A stretch of 64,000 nucleotides of DNA from Ascidiaceihabitans sp. (GTDB lineage: Bacteria; Pseudomonadota; Alphaproteobacteria; Rhodobacterales; Rhodobacteraceae). The position numbers and the translations under genes are program-made. The first letter of the stretch is position 1, and the number at the start of each line of letters is the position of its first letter. The DNA is taken from positions 1 to 64,000 of the forward strand of contig JAOKHV010000001.1 of the NCBI GenBank assembly GCA_028248455.1, in the 5' to 3' direction. Below the pieces are notes generated by a model, which made no database searches, was not told the DNA's origin, and was given only the letters and a program-made list of their open reading frames with translations. Shown one piece after another: positions 55,827 to 64,000 of the stretch.

Positions 55827-57185
55827 ATGAGCGATTGGACCAAATCAAGCTGGCGCAACAAGCCACGGATTCAGATGCCCGATTATACAGACGCTGCAGC
55901 ACTTAACGCTGTAGAGGCCCAACTGTCTCAGTATCCATTGTTGGTATTTGCAGGCGAAGCACGCCGCTTGAAAACACAGTTGGCTGCAGCATCTCGTGGC
56001 GAAGCGTTCCTTTTGCAAGGCGGCGACTGTGCCGAGGCATTCGACCAATTCAATTCAGACAGCATCCGCGACACATTTAAAGTGATGTTGCAAATGGCGA
56101 TGGTTCTGACTTACGGCGCGAAAGTACCAGTGGTTAAAGTTGGCCGTATGGCTGGTCAATTTGCCAAGCCACGCAGCGCAAACACAGAGACTGTAGGCGG
56201 CGTTGAGTTACCAAGCTACCGCGGTGATATCATCAACGGTTTGGATTTCACACCAGAAGCCCGTATCCCTGATCCACAGCGTATGTTGCAGGCCTATACA
56301 CAATCTGCGGCGACATTGAACTTGTTGCGCGCGTTCTCGACCGGCGGGTTCGCTGACATGAAACGCGTCAATGCATGGACACTTGGCTTCACCGACAGCC
56401 AAGAAATTCAAAAATACCGTGACTTGGCAAGCCGTATCCAAGACAGCATCGATTTCATGGGCGCTGCTGGGATCAACTCTGACACTACGCATGAATTCTC
56501 GTCTGTTGAGTATTACACCAGCCATGAATCACTTCTGCTGGAATACGAAGAAGCACTGACACGTGTTGATTCTACTTCGGGCAAATGGTTGGCGGGTTCC
56601 TCGCACATGATCTGGATCGGGGATCGCACACGCCAGCCAGACGGCGCGCACGTTGAATTTGCAAGTGGTGTTCAAAACCCAATTGGTTTGAAATGTGGCC
56701 CAACAACAACTGCTGAAGACTTAAAGGTATTGATGGCAAAGTTGAACCCAGAGAACGAAGAGGGTCGCTTAACCCTTATCGCGCGCTTTGGTGCGGGCAG
56801 TGTTGGTGATCACTTGCCGCGTTTGATCAAAGCTGTTCAGGAAGAAGGCGCTAACGTGCTTTGGACCTGTGACGCGATGCATGGCAATACGATCAAATCT
56901 GAAAGTGGCTACAAAACACGTCCGTTCGCATCTGTTCTTCGTGAAGTTCGTGAATTCTTTGGTATTCACCAAGCTGAGGGCACGATCCCAGGTGGCGTAC
57001 ACTTTGAGATGACTGGCCAAGATGTGACCGAATGTACCGGTGGCGTACGCGCGGTGAGTGACGAAGACTTATCAGATCGTTATCACACTGCGTGCGATCC
57101 ACGCCTAAACGCCAGCCAATCTCTTGAATTGGCGTTCTTGGTTGCGGAGGAATTGTCTGCTTTGCGCGAGTCTCGTTCAGTCTAG
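55827..57185 (+). CDS. Class II 3-deoxy-7-phosphoheptulonate (DAHP) synthase
   Basis: 452 residues from [20 protein letters not shown]. Class II (plant-type) motifs: [49 protein letters not shown], and metal-binding residues around [11 protein letters not shown] and [18 protein letters not shown]. It makes DAHP from PEP and erythrose-4-phosphate, the entry to aromatic amino acids. The ORF-track start is 16 codons early; GAGAAGACAG precedes the chosen ATG. A terminator follows. Confidence 0.96.
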   Translation: MSDWTKSSWRNKPRIQMPDYTDAAALNAVEAQLSQYPLLVFAGEARRLKTQLAAASRGEAFLLQGGDCAEAFDQFNSDSIRDTFKVMLQMAMVLTYGAKVPVVKVGRMAGQFAKPRSANTETVGGVELPSYRGDIINGLDFTPEARIPDPQRMLQAYTQSAATLNLLRAFSTGGFADMKRVNAWTLGFTDSQEIQKYRDLASRIQDSIDFMGAAGINSDTTHEFSSVEYYTSHESLLLEYEEALTRVDSTSGKWLAGSSHMIWIGDRTRQPDGAHVEFASGVQNPIGLKCGPTTTAEDLKVLMAKLNPENEEGRLTLIARFGAGSVGDHLPRLIKAVQEEGANVLWTCDAMHGNTIKSESGYKTRPFASVLREVREFFGIHQAEGTIPGGVHFEMTGQDVTECTGGVRAVSDEDLSDRYHTACDPRLNASQSLELAFLVAEELSALRESRSV

Positions 57186-57209
57186 GTCTACAGATTTGAA
57201 ATTGAAGAG

Positions 57210-57237
57210 GGCGGCGCAGAATAAGCGTCGCCTTTTT
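57210..57237 (+). terminator. Intrinsic terminator after the DAHP synthase gene
   Basis: GGCGGCGC / GCGTCGCC (8 positions, one G-T pair), a 7-base loop AGAATAA, then TTTTT. A textbook rho-independent terminator 25 bp past the stop. Confidence 0.88.
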
Positions 57238-57374
57238 CCGTTCTTAGCTCAATTGGCAGTTTTAATTAGCCGCAGGTGTGGGGCCTTTGTCAGAACGCTC
57301 GCGTGATTGAAATCTGTTGGCTGTTCTCGAAATCCACTGGGTTGCACAACGATTTCGCAATGTTGTGGCACATA

Positions 57375-57929
57375 TTATTCAATTTTATCGGCGCTAAGGC
57401 ACCGCAGCTTGGTCGTCACAATTTCAAACCGGCGTGGTTGTGTGCCCAATTCGCCTTTGGCAACAAAACAACCCAATATGCGACTGACATCGCCCAAGTC
57501 ACTGCGCAACGGCATCAGCACCATTCGTTCTTCCACCGCTGACTTTTTACGACCGACTTCTGCCACCATCTCAAGCCCACAGGCCGAGGGGCGTTGGAAA
57601 ACGTCTTCCAAAACACTGCCCAACGTTTCGCGCCCTGAGGGCGTGATGAAGGAACTCAGCGGCATTCCACGTACTTCCATGCCCATGATATTGCAAAGAT
57701 GACTGCCGGCGATGCGGAAACGGGCCATGCCGATCGCAATTCGCTCCAACACAGAGGTATATTCTAACGCATGTTCAATTCCACGTGGATCGATTTCCGA
57801 CCGCTTCGGGACCAAGCGTGAGCCGCGCAACGCCTCCCAATAGGACTCGACTTGGGACAACGCGGAAAAACCAGTATCTGTTCGATAGTTGTACATTTTG
57901 ACAACATTCTGTTCATTGGTTTGTTTCAT
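57375..57929 (-). CDS. PAS-domain protein
   Basis: 184 residues in the PAS_5 type family of alphaproteobacteria: SQVESYWEALRGSRLVPKRSEIDPRGIEHALEYTSVLERIAIGMARFRIAGSHLCNIMGMEVRGMPLSSF is the usual core. No kinase, GGDEF or HTH partner domain is attached, so it is a single-domain sensor or regulator of unknown target. The two divergent neighbours are unrelated in function. Confidence 0.85.
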   Translation of the reverse strand: MKQTNEQNVVKMYNYRTDTGFSALSQVESYWEALRGSRLVPKRSEIDPRGIEHALEYTSVLERIAIGMARFRIAGSHLCNIMGMEVRGMPLSSFITPSGRETLGSVLEDVFQRPSACGLEMVAEVGRKKSAVEERMVLMPLRSDLGDVSRILGCFVAKGELGTQPRRFEIVTTKLRCLSADKIE

Positions 57930-58161
57930 CGAGCTTCCACCGTAGAGTTAACATACAATTTTCCCTGCGGCCTGTGTGACAAGCATATGGGATAGGTTGA
58001 TGAAAGATTAATATTACATTTTAATCGAAATATGGTGTTTAAACTTAACAATTGGTTAATGGGCCAATGCACCTCGCTCGTATTGGCGTGATATGGCCGC
58101 AGGGTTGCGATAAGGGCGGGTTTAACCTTATGCACAGCGAAAAACGAAAGGGGACTTTGAT

Positions 58162-59052
58162 ATGCTGAAATCGATGACAGGATTCGCTTCTGCAACTGGT
58201 GCGCTTGATGGCTGGAGCTGGGCATGGGAATTGCGCAGCGTTAATGGCAAGGGCCTTGATCTACGTTTGCGTGTGCCCGATTGGGTTGATGGTTTAGAGA
58301 TAGGCCTGCGCAAAGCGCTGGCTGCGGTGACTGCGCGTGGCAATGTCACCTTGTCACTGCGTATCAACCGCGAAGAGACCTCTGGCGCAGCTAAAGTGAA
58401 CGATGCAGTCTTACGCGATATCCTCGACGCGATGACGGAAATTGAGACCCAAGCGATGGATGCAGGCCTGTCTTTGGCACCATCCAAGGCATCAGATATT
58501 GTCGCGATGCGCGGTGTTCTAGATCAAAATGTGGTTGTGGAAGACACCACAGAGTTGAGTAAGGCGCTATTGGTGCAGGCTGACGAATTGATTGCTTCAT
58601 TCGATGCGATGCGATCAAGTGAAGGGGCGGCCCTAGAAAGGGTTCTGAGTGCTCAATTGTTAGAGGTCGAAACACGAACCCAATCTGCAGAAAACATTGC
58701 CCAAACACGTGCAATTGAGGTTGCTGCATCGCTCAAGAAGAATTTGGCCGTGATCATGGAAAATGCCGACAACCTTGATGAATCCCGGGTTGCGCAGGAA
58801 CTTGCATTGCTCGCTGTAAAGGCAGATGTGACTGAAGAAATCGACCGCCTGAATGCACATGTTGTCGCGACACAAGTGTTGTTAGATGAAACGACACCCG
58901 TTGGCCGTAAGATGGATTTTCTGATGCAAGAATTCAACCGCGAGGCAAATACCTTGTGTTCTAAAGCGCAGAATGCAGAACTGACACGCGAAGGCCTTGC
59001 CTTGAAGGTGCTGATAGACCAAATGCGTGAACAAGTTCAAAACGTGGAGTAA
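58162..59052 (+). CDS. yicC: YicC family endoribonuclease
   Basis: 296 residues with the YicC start [40 protein letters not shown] and the C-terminal DUF1732 block [28 protein letters not shown]. Family members cleave RNA, including sRNAs in E. coli. GGGGAC precedes the ATG. It is the first gene of yicC-gmk-gamma-carbonic-anhydrase; gmk follows after 5 bp. Confidence 0.94.
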   Translation: MLKSMTGFASATGALDGWSWAWELRSVNGKGLDLRLRVPDWVDGLEIGLRKALAAVTARGNVTLSLRINREETSGAAKVNDAVLRDILDAMTEIETQAMDAGLSLAPSKASDIVAMRGVLDQNVVVEDTTELSKALLVQADELIASFDAMRSSEGAALERVLSAQLLEVETRTQSAENIAQTRAIEVAASLKKNLAVIMENADNLDESRVAQELALLAVKADVTEEIDRLNAHVVATQVLLDETTPVGRKMDFLMQEFNREANTLCSKAQNAELTREGLALKVLIDQMREQVQNVE

Positions 59053-59057
59053 ATGGC

Positions 59058-59699
59058 ATGAATGATCGCCGTGGCCTTTTAATCATCCTTAGTTCGCCGT
59101 CTGGCGCGGGCAAAAGTACATTGGCCAAACGGCTTCGTGTTTGGGATCCCGAATTGGATTTTTCAGTTTCCGCCACAACGCGTTCGCCGCGCAAAGGTGA
59201 GGTCGACGGAGCCGACTATCACTTTATAGAGGAGGCTGAATTTAAAGGTATGGTGGCGGATGGCGAGATGCTGGAACACGCCCACGTTTTTGGTAACTTT
59301 TACGGATCACCCAAAGGCCCAATTGAAGAAACTATAAACACTGGCCGAGATGTCCTCTTTGACATCGATTGGCAGGGGGCCCAACAGATCAATAATTCGG
59401 CCCTTGGTGCGCACACTTTGTCGATATTCCTATTGCCACCCTCTATTCCAGAGCTTCGCAACCGTCTCGAAAAACGTGGTCAAGATGATGCGGAAACCAT
59501 CGGCCGTCGTATGGAGAAAAGCTGGGATGAGATAAGTCACTGGGGTGGCTATGATTTTGTTTTGGTCAACGATGACTTGGATAAAACCGAGGAGCAGTTG
59601 AAGACGATCATCACGGCAACGCGCCTTCGTCGTAGCCAGCAACCACAGCTGACCGATCATGTTCGCACTCTGCAAACTCAGTTTGAGGAAACATCATGA
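59058..59699 (+). CDS. gmk: Guanylate kinase
   Basis: 213 residues. P-loop [10 protein letters not shown], the GMP-binding region [22 protein letters not shown] and [13 protein letters not shown], and the lid region [13 protein letters not shown]. It phosphorylates GMP to GDP. Its stop overlaps the next gene's ATG (ATGA). Confidence 0.97.
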   Translation: MNDRRGLLIILSSPSGAGKSTLAKRLRVWDPELDFSVSATTRSPRKGEVDGADYHFIEEAEFKGMVADGEMLEHAHVFGNFYGSPKGPIEETINTGRDVLFDIDWQGAQQINNSALGAHTLSIFLLPPSIPELRNRLEKRGQDDAETIGRRMEKSWDEISHWGGYDFVLVNDDLDKTEEQLKTIITATRLRRSQQPQLTDHVRTLQTQFEETS

Positions 59700-60220
59700 C
59701 CCTATACGCACTAGGTGCTGACAAGCCTCAATTGCATGAAGACACTTGGGTCGCTGCAGATGCTAACCTTATTGGTAAGGTTGTTATGTTGGCAGGTTCG
59801 TCAGTTTGGTTCGGGTCAACTATTCGCGCTGATCACGAGGTCATCTTGATTGGTGAAGGTACCAATGTTCAAGAAAACACCGTTATGCATATTGATAAGG
59901 GGTTTCCACTAACAATCGGAACCAACTGCACTATCGGTCACAAGGTTATGCTGCATGGCTGTACCATTGGCGACAACACACTGATCGGAATGGGCGCAAC
60001 GGTTTTGAATGGGGCCAAGATCGGCAAAAACTGTCTGATTGGGGCAGGGGCATTGATTACGGAAGGCAAAGAGATTCCTGATGGGTCTTTGGTCATGGGG
60101 GTACCTGGAAAGGTTGTGCGTCAACTAGACGATGAAGCTATTGCCAAGCTTGAAGCCTCTGCTTTGCACTATCAAGAAAATATGCGTCGTTTTTGCGATA
60201 GCTTAAAGGTCGTAGAATAG
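59696..60220 (+). CDS. Gamma-carbonic anhydrase family protein
   Basis: 174 residues of a left-handed beta-helix. The zinc-type histidines are in VMHIDKG and [10 protein letters not shown], in the pattern of the gamma-CA/PaaY/YrdA group. Whether it hydrates CO2 or has another role is unknown. It overlaps gmk by 4 bases. In related genomes phoR follows, as its fragment does here. Confidence 0.93.
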   Translation: MTLYALGADKPQLHEDTWVAADANLIGKVVMLAGSSVWFGSTIRADHEVILIGEGTNVQENTVMHIDKGFPLTIGTNCTIGHKVMLHGCTIGDNTLIGMGATVLNGAKIGKNCLIGAGALITEGKEIPDGSLVMGVPGKVVRQLDDEAIAKLEASALHYQENMRRFCDSLKVVE

Positions 60221-60232
60221 GAACATCCCCGA

Positions 60233-60390
60233 ATGCAACCCGATGCTATCCAAGCCTTTCTGCGCGCGGTTCCAATGCCGGCTGTCGCGATAGGAACGGA
60301 TGAGAAGATTGTTGCGATGAATGATGGTGGCGTTGTCTTGTTGGGCCGGCAAGCCCTTCACCGCAACTACGTCACAATGGTACGCCAACC
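60233..60390 (+). pseudogene. phoR: phoR 5' fragment (first ~53 codons)
   Basis: The reading MQPDAIQAFLRAVPMPAVAIGTDEKIVAMNDGGVVLLGRQALHRNYVTMVRQPS is the N-terminal PAS start of a Rhodobacterales-type PhoR histidine kinase. After RQPS the homology stops and the DNA continues as phoB, in another frame. All kinase domains are missing. The original frame runs on to a stop at 60455-60457 through unrelated residues. Confidence 0.8.
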
Positions 60391-60807
60391 TTCGATGATC
60401 GTGTGCGAGGCCTTGAAACGGGTGCGGATGACTATGTGGTTAAGCCGTATTCTGTGATCGAGCTGATGGCGCGTGTGCGCAGTCAATTGCGGCGGGTGCG
60501 GCCATCTGTTGGACAGCAATTGACGTATGATGACATCACGCTGGATGCTGAGAGCCATAAAGTGACGCGTGATGGTAACGAGCTGAAACTTGGTCCAACA
60601 GAGTTTCGACTGCTGGTAACGTTTATGGAAAAACCATCTCGCGTTTGGGGCCGCGATCAGCTGCTGGATCGTGTCTGGGGGCGCGACAACTATGTTGATA
60701 CAAGAACGGTTGATGTTCACATTGGACGGCTACGCAAAGTGTTGATGCAGTGTGGTGGTAGCGATGTTGTAAGAACCGTTCGTGGGGCGGGATATGGTTT
60801 GATATAA
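60388..60807 (+). pseudogene. phoB: phoB 3' fragment (end of receiver plus DNA-binding domain)
   Basis: From about FDDRVRGLETGADDYVVKPYS the frame is PhoB: the last part of the receiver with its conserved Lys, then the full OmpR/PhoB winged helix (ELKLGPTEFRLLVTFMEKPSRVWGRDQLLDRVWG...DVHIGRLRKVL...TVRGAGYGLI). The first ~90 residues of the receiver, with the phosphorylated Asp, are gone. There is no ribosome site for the GTG at 60403. The fusion to phoR is out of frame. Confidence 0.85.
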
Positions 60808-61122
60808 AGGTACTTTAAAACAATACATTACGACAATTCTTATACATGATATCTGGAACGTTAAATTACTTATAATTGGTATTATGTAAACAAAGGGCAG
60901 TATAAAAACTGTTGTCCAAGGACAATCTCATGATGTGACGTTCCGTTCCACTGTATTGGCAGAAGGTAATATCCGTTCTAGCATTACACCAAGATGGGAC
61001 ACCAAATAACTCTTGAGGGTCGATACCCTGTAAGTCTTTGCTGGTGCCCAGAAAGAACGAACATCAACTTGGGTTGTTATCGCATTGTCTTTAATAACTT
61101 ATTCCACATCAAGGATCGCCGC
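60808..61122. other. Gene-free stretch after the phoB fragment
   Basis: About 315 bp. The ORF-track extension of the acyl-CoA dehydrogenase from 60994 has no family match and is not real. The only structure seen is a 6-bp hairpin (TTGTCC-AA-GGACAA) near 60912. It presumably carries the promoter for the dehydrogenase gene. Confidence 0.5.
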
Positions 61123-62433
61123 ATGACGGATAGCCAAACGCCACTCGATATGAACAATCTCGAAATGTCTGAAAAGAATAAACCGCTTTTGAACGCGGTG
61201 ATTAAACACATCCGCGAAAACGTTGATCCGATTGCAGACGAATTTTACCGCATGGGCGAAGGTCGTGCAGATCGTTGGTCTTATGCACCGGGCCAATTGG
61301 AATTGTTGGAGACGGTAAAACAGAAAGCTCGTGATGCAGGTCTGTGGAACTTCTTCTTGCCAAACGCTGAAACCGGCGAAGGGCTATCAAACCTTGATTA
61401 TGCATATATTGCTGCCGAATTGGGCAAGAGCCCCCTCGCCCCAGAGACCCTGAATTGTTCTGCACCTGACACTGGTAACATGGAAGTTTTGGAGCGCATT
61501 GGTACGCAGCAGCAAAAAGACATGTGGCTCAAGCCGCTGCTGGCTGGCGAAATTCGCTCTGCATTCGCAATGACTGAGCCAGATGTAGCTTCTTCGGATG
61601 CGAAGAATATTTCCACCTCAGCGGTTCTTGAGAACGGTGAATGGGTCATCAACGGTGAGAAATACTATATCTCAGGCGCCGGAGACCCGCGCTGTAAGAT
61701 CATGATTGTTATGGTGAAAACCTCACCAAATGCTGAAAGCTTTAGACAACAAAGCCAAATTTTGGTCCCGATGGATGCACCGGGTGTTAAGGTTCTTGGT
61801 CCAATGCATGTGTTTGGTCACGATGACGCGCCACATGGTCATATGCATATTCGCTTTACGAATGTTCGAGTTCCCGAAGAGAATATCCTATGGGGTGAAG
61901 GCCGCGGTTTTGAAATTTCACAAGTGCGATTGGGTCCAGGGCGAATTCACCACTGCATGCGATCAATTGGTCAGGCCGAAAAAGCGCTGGATTTACTGCT
62001 TGATCGTGCAATCAATCGCGAAGCCTTTGGTAAACCGATCATTGATCTCGGTAAGAACATGGAAACCGTTTCCCGGATGCGGATTGATATTGAATCTATG
62101 CGTTTGATGGTGCTGAAGGCGGCGAAAGCCATGGATGTGTTAGGAAACAAAGAAGCTCGGATTTGGGTCTCGATGATCAAGGCGTTGGTGCCAGAGCGGG
62201 TCTGTGAAATCATTGACCAATCCATGCAAGTGCATGGTGCGACTGGTATTTCTCAATGGTCCCCACTTTCAGGTATGTACGCGGGGCAGCGCACATTGCG
62301 TTATGCTGATGGTCCTGATGAAGTGCATCACCATGTCATTGCACGTGCTGAAGTTAAAGCATTTAAAGACAGTAACTCACGTCAGGCCGATACAAAACAA
62401 GCGACCAGCCGGTTAATGACTGGCGGTAAGTGA
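61123..62433 (+). CDS. Acyl-CoA dehydrogenase family protein
   Basis: 436 residues from MTDSQTPLDMNNLEMSEKN, with AAGGA before the ATG. Family blocks: AFAMTEPDVASSDAKNISTSAVLENGEWVINGEKYYISGA (FAD/substrate site), NVRVPEENILWGEGRGFEISQVRLGPGRIHHCMRSIGQAEKAL, and MQVHGATGISQWSPLSGMYAGQRTLRYADGPDEVH. It is closest to the ACAD10/11-like group that uses long or modified acyl-CoAs. Likely co-transcribed with the SDR and VOC genes. Confidence 0.93.
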   Translation: MTDSQTPLDMNNLEMSEKNKPLLNAVIKHIRENVDPIADEFYRMGEGRADRWSYAPGQLELLETVKQKARDAGLWNFFLPNAETGEGLSNLDYAYIAAELGKSPLAPETLNCSAPDTGNMEVLERIGTQQQKDMWLKPLLAGEIRSAFAMTEPDVASSDAKNISTSAVLENGEWVINGEKYYISGAGDPRCKIMIVMVKTSPNAESFRQQSQILVPMDAPGVKVLGPMHVFGHDDAPHGHMHIRFTNVRVPEENILWGEGRGFEISQVRLGPGRIHHCMRSIGQAEKALDLLLDRAINREAFGKPIIDLGKNMETVSRMRIDIESMRLMVLKAAKAMDVLGNKEARIWVSMIKALVPERVCEIIDQSMQVHGATGISQWSPLSGMYAGQRTLRYADGPDEVHHHVIARAEVKAFKDSNSRQADTKQATSRLMTGGK

Positions 62434-62442
62434 GCGTAAAAC

Positions 62443-63216
62443 GTGGATCTTAAAGATAAAGTTATTGTCGTGACTGGTGCCGCCCAAGGCATCGGTCGCG
62501 CGATGTGTCTGCGCTTTGCAGCCGAGGGTGCGAAGAATGTCGTGTGTGTTGACAATGATGGAGGTGGTGCGGCTGAAACAGCCATTAAAATCAATGGTAT
62601 ACACATCAAGATTGATGTGTCATCTGAATCTGAAATAAGGTCACTTATTGACTATGTTGAAGCCAATGTTGGTCCAATAGATCTGTTCTGCTCGAACGCA
62701 GGTATTTTCACCTTTGGTGGTGTCGAGGTGCCCAATGATGATTGGCAACGTATCTGGGATATCAATGTGATGAGCCACGTTTGGGCAGCCCGTCATTTGG
62801 TGCCGCTCATGGCAGCACGTGGCGGAGGTTATCTTCTGAACACGTCTTCTGCTGCAGGATTGCTTAACCAAATCGGTTCTGCCCCATACGGCGTTACAAA
62901 ACACGCCGCTGTTGGGTTGGCAGAGTGGATGGCAATGACATATGGCGATCAGGGGATCAAGGTTTCTGTATTATGCCCTCAGGCTGTACGTACCGAAATG
63001 ACCCGTGGTCTAGAAGAGCACGTCGCGGCCATTGATGGGATGATTGAACCTGATGATGTCGCAGAATGTTGTGTGCAGGCGATCAGGGATGAAACATTTC
63101 TGGTGCTGCCGCACAAATCTGTCACGGGTTACATGCAGGCCAAAACCGAAAATTATGAACGCTGGATTGGCGGCATGCGGAAATTGAACCGTCAGTTCAA
63201 TGATTTCGACGGCTGA
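62443..63216 (+). CDS. SDR family oxidoreductase
   Basis: 257 residues, classical short-chain dehydrogenase. It begins with GTG; the cofactor motif is VTGAAQGIGRAM; CSNAGIF is the NNAG-type motif; the catalytic Ser is in LNTSSAAGLL and Tyr-Lys in APYGVTKHAAV. The acidic residue after strand 2 (CVDNDGG) favours NAD(H). It starts 9 bp after the dehydrogenase gene. Substrate unknown. Confidence 0.93.
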   Translation: MDLKDKVIVVTGAAQGIGRAMCLRFAAEGAKNVVCVDNDGGGAAETAIKINGIHIKIDVSSESEIRSLIDYVEANVGPIDLFCSNAGIFTFGGVEVPNDDWQRIWDINVMSHVWAARHLVPLMAARGGGYLLNTSSAAGLLNQIGSAPYGVTKHAAVGLAEWMAMTYGDQGIKVSVLCPQAVRTEMTRGLEEHVAAIDGMIEPDDVAECCVQAIRDETFLVLPHKSVTGYMQAKTENYERWIGGMRKLNRQFNDFDG

Positions 63217-63234
63217 ACACATGGGATTAGAATT

Positions 63235-63606
63235 ATGATTGGGTACACCACAATTGGCGTTTCGGACATGGAAGCCGCCAAAACATTTTACACAGCCCTT
63301 TTCACTGACAAAGGCGCCAAGATAGTAACCGATATGGGACGTATCGCTTTTATTGGCACAAAACGTGGTGAACCAATGTTGGCGATTTGTAAGCCGTACG
63401 ACAAAAATGACCCAACACCAGGGAACGGTGCCATGACTGCGTTTCCAGCCAGCGATAAAAATGAAGTTGGTGTGTTATATGAAAAAGCAATCGCGCTTGG
63501 TGCCACGGATGATGGTGCGCCCGGACAGCGGATTCCTGACCGATTTTATGGCGCATATGTGCGTGATCCGGATAATAACAAGCTGTGTTTCTTTGTATTT
63601 GGGTGA
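63235..63606 (+). CDS. VOC family (glyoxalase-like) protein
   Basis: 123 residues with the paired beta-alpha-beta-beta-beta modules of the vicinal oxygen chelate fold: MIGYTTIGVSDMEAAKTFYTALF and YGAYVRDPDNNKLCFFVFG. Metal-binding activity and substrate unknown. It follows the SDR gene by 18 bp and ends directly against the stop of the convergent thioesterase gene. Confidence 0.9.
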   Translation: MIGYTTIGVSDMEAAKTFYTALFTDKGAKIVTDMGRIAFIGTKRGEPMLAICKPYDKNDPTPGNGAMTAFPASDKNEVGVLYEKAIALGATDDGAPGQRIPDRFYGAYVRDPDNNKLCFFVFG

Positions 63607-64000
63607 TCAGCTACGCGGTTTGATTGGACGGACAAGTCCTTCTTGTGCCGTTGAGGCTACCAATCGGCCACTACGGTCGTAGATCGCCCCACGGTTAAAT
63701 CCACGTCCGCCGCCAGTCCATGGGCTGTCCATTGTGTACAAATGCCAGTCTTGAAATTGTGGAGTGCCGTGGAACCACATAGCATGGTCTAAGCTGGCAG
63801 ACATAACTTCACCTTTAAACCACGTCAGGCCGTGTGGGCGCAGTGATGATCCCAACAGGTTCATGTCTGAGGCGTAGGCCAACAAGCAATGCTGCATTTG
63901 CGGCGTGCATCCAGCGGCTTCCCGCATCCGGAACCAAAGGTGGTTTTTGTCGCTGGTTGGTTCTGGATCAACGAAATCACGCGGTGCCACTTGGCGAATG
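63607..64000 (-). CDS. Acyl-CoA thioesterase II (TesB-like), partial
   Basis: The C-terminal ~130 residues of a double-hotdog thioesterase: HLWFRMREAAG, LLAYASDMNLLGSSLRPHGLTW, the catalytic-site strand ASLDHAMWFHG and ending GRGFNRGAIYDRSGRLVASTAQEGLVRPI. The frame is open to the window edge, and the first M of the ORF track (63990) is an internal GTG, so the gene starts beyond 64000. It hydrolyses medium or long acyl-CoA esters. Convergent with the VOC gene. Confidence 0.9.
   Translation of the reverse strand, partial: IRQVAPRDFVDPEPTSDKNHLWFRMREAAGCTPQMQHCLLAYASDMNLLGSSLRPHGLTWFKGEVMSASLDHAMWFHGTPQFQDWHLYTMDSPWTGGGRGFNRGAIYDRSGRLVASTAQEGLVRPIKPRS

Noticed and set aside
60403-60807. Functional truncated PhoB
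   Set aside because: No ribosome site before the GTG, and the phosphorylation site is lost. Treated as a fragment, although the DNA-binding domain is intact.

Overview
The window is chromosomal DNA of a marine Roseobacter-type alphaproteobacterium (Rhodobacterales). The basis is gene content and order: a glgB-glgC-glgA-glgX-pgm glycogen operon, an iscR/cysteine desulfurase/sufBCD/sufS operon with two Yip1-like membrane proteins inside it, recA under a GTTC-N7-GTTC SOS box, an IalB family protein, class II DAHP synthase, and yicC-gmk-gamma-carbonic-anhydrase leading into what was a pho/pst locus. The genus cannot be fixed from the sequence.

Layout. Positions 1-7258 are accessory and AT-richer: one intact IS6-family element (2442-3257), two decayed right ends of relatives of it (1-134 and about 6990-7138), a histone-deacetylase-like gene with a small membrane-protein partner, htpG, and a secreted DUF3047 protein. 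Positions 7259-18915 hold a pirin gene and the glycogen/alpha-glucan block. Positions 18916-21200 are again AT-rich, with an orphan membrane-fusion protein and dispersed repeats. Positions 21201-23583 encode an amino-acid ABC transporter. recA, alaS and typA follow with small accessory genes. 30015-32669 carries an SMR pump, an Lrp regulator and small housekeeping genes. 32700-40932 is the Fe-S assembly operon behind a promoter that overlaps an Irr-type box. A tRNA-Arg(CCG), an M15-type peptidase, an L,D-transpeptidase and an lpxD-acp-ketosynthase trio make up an envelope region up to 46260. After ialB comes a decay zone (47121-49159) with two candidate minus-strand small RNAs and two adjacent pseudogenes (HerA/DUF853 ATPase and ectC). 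49235-54425 is a complete branched-chain amino acid transporter (livKGFHM order on the minus strand). The right end has a GlxA-type regulator, aroG, a PAS protein, yicC-gmk-gammaCA, a phoR/phoB deletion scar, and acyl-CoA dehydrogenase, SDR, VOC and thioesterase genes.

How the genes work together. GlgC, GlgA and GlgB make glycogen from glucose-1-phosphate; GlgX and the GH13 glucosidase take alpha-glucans apart; Pgm links both to glucose-6-phosphate. The Suf operon combines two cysteine desulfurases with a SufBCD scaffold under an IscR that lacks the usual cysteine cluster.

No wholly new defence or biosynthetic system was found. The most notable observations are: (i) a deletion that fuses the first ~53 codons of phoR to the C-terminal part of phoB and so removes whatever lay between, in related genomes usually pst-phoU; (ii) two tandem minus-strand sRNA candidates, one with an exposed anti-Shine-Dalgarno segment; (iii) neighbouring decayed herA-like and ectC genes; (iv) an in-frame TGA in the conserved gene between sufB and sufC; (v) a diverged inverted repeat bracketing the 14-kb glycogen segment. 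All functional calls come from reading translated sequences against remembered families; no database search was run.
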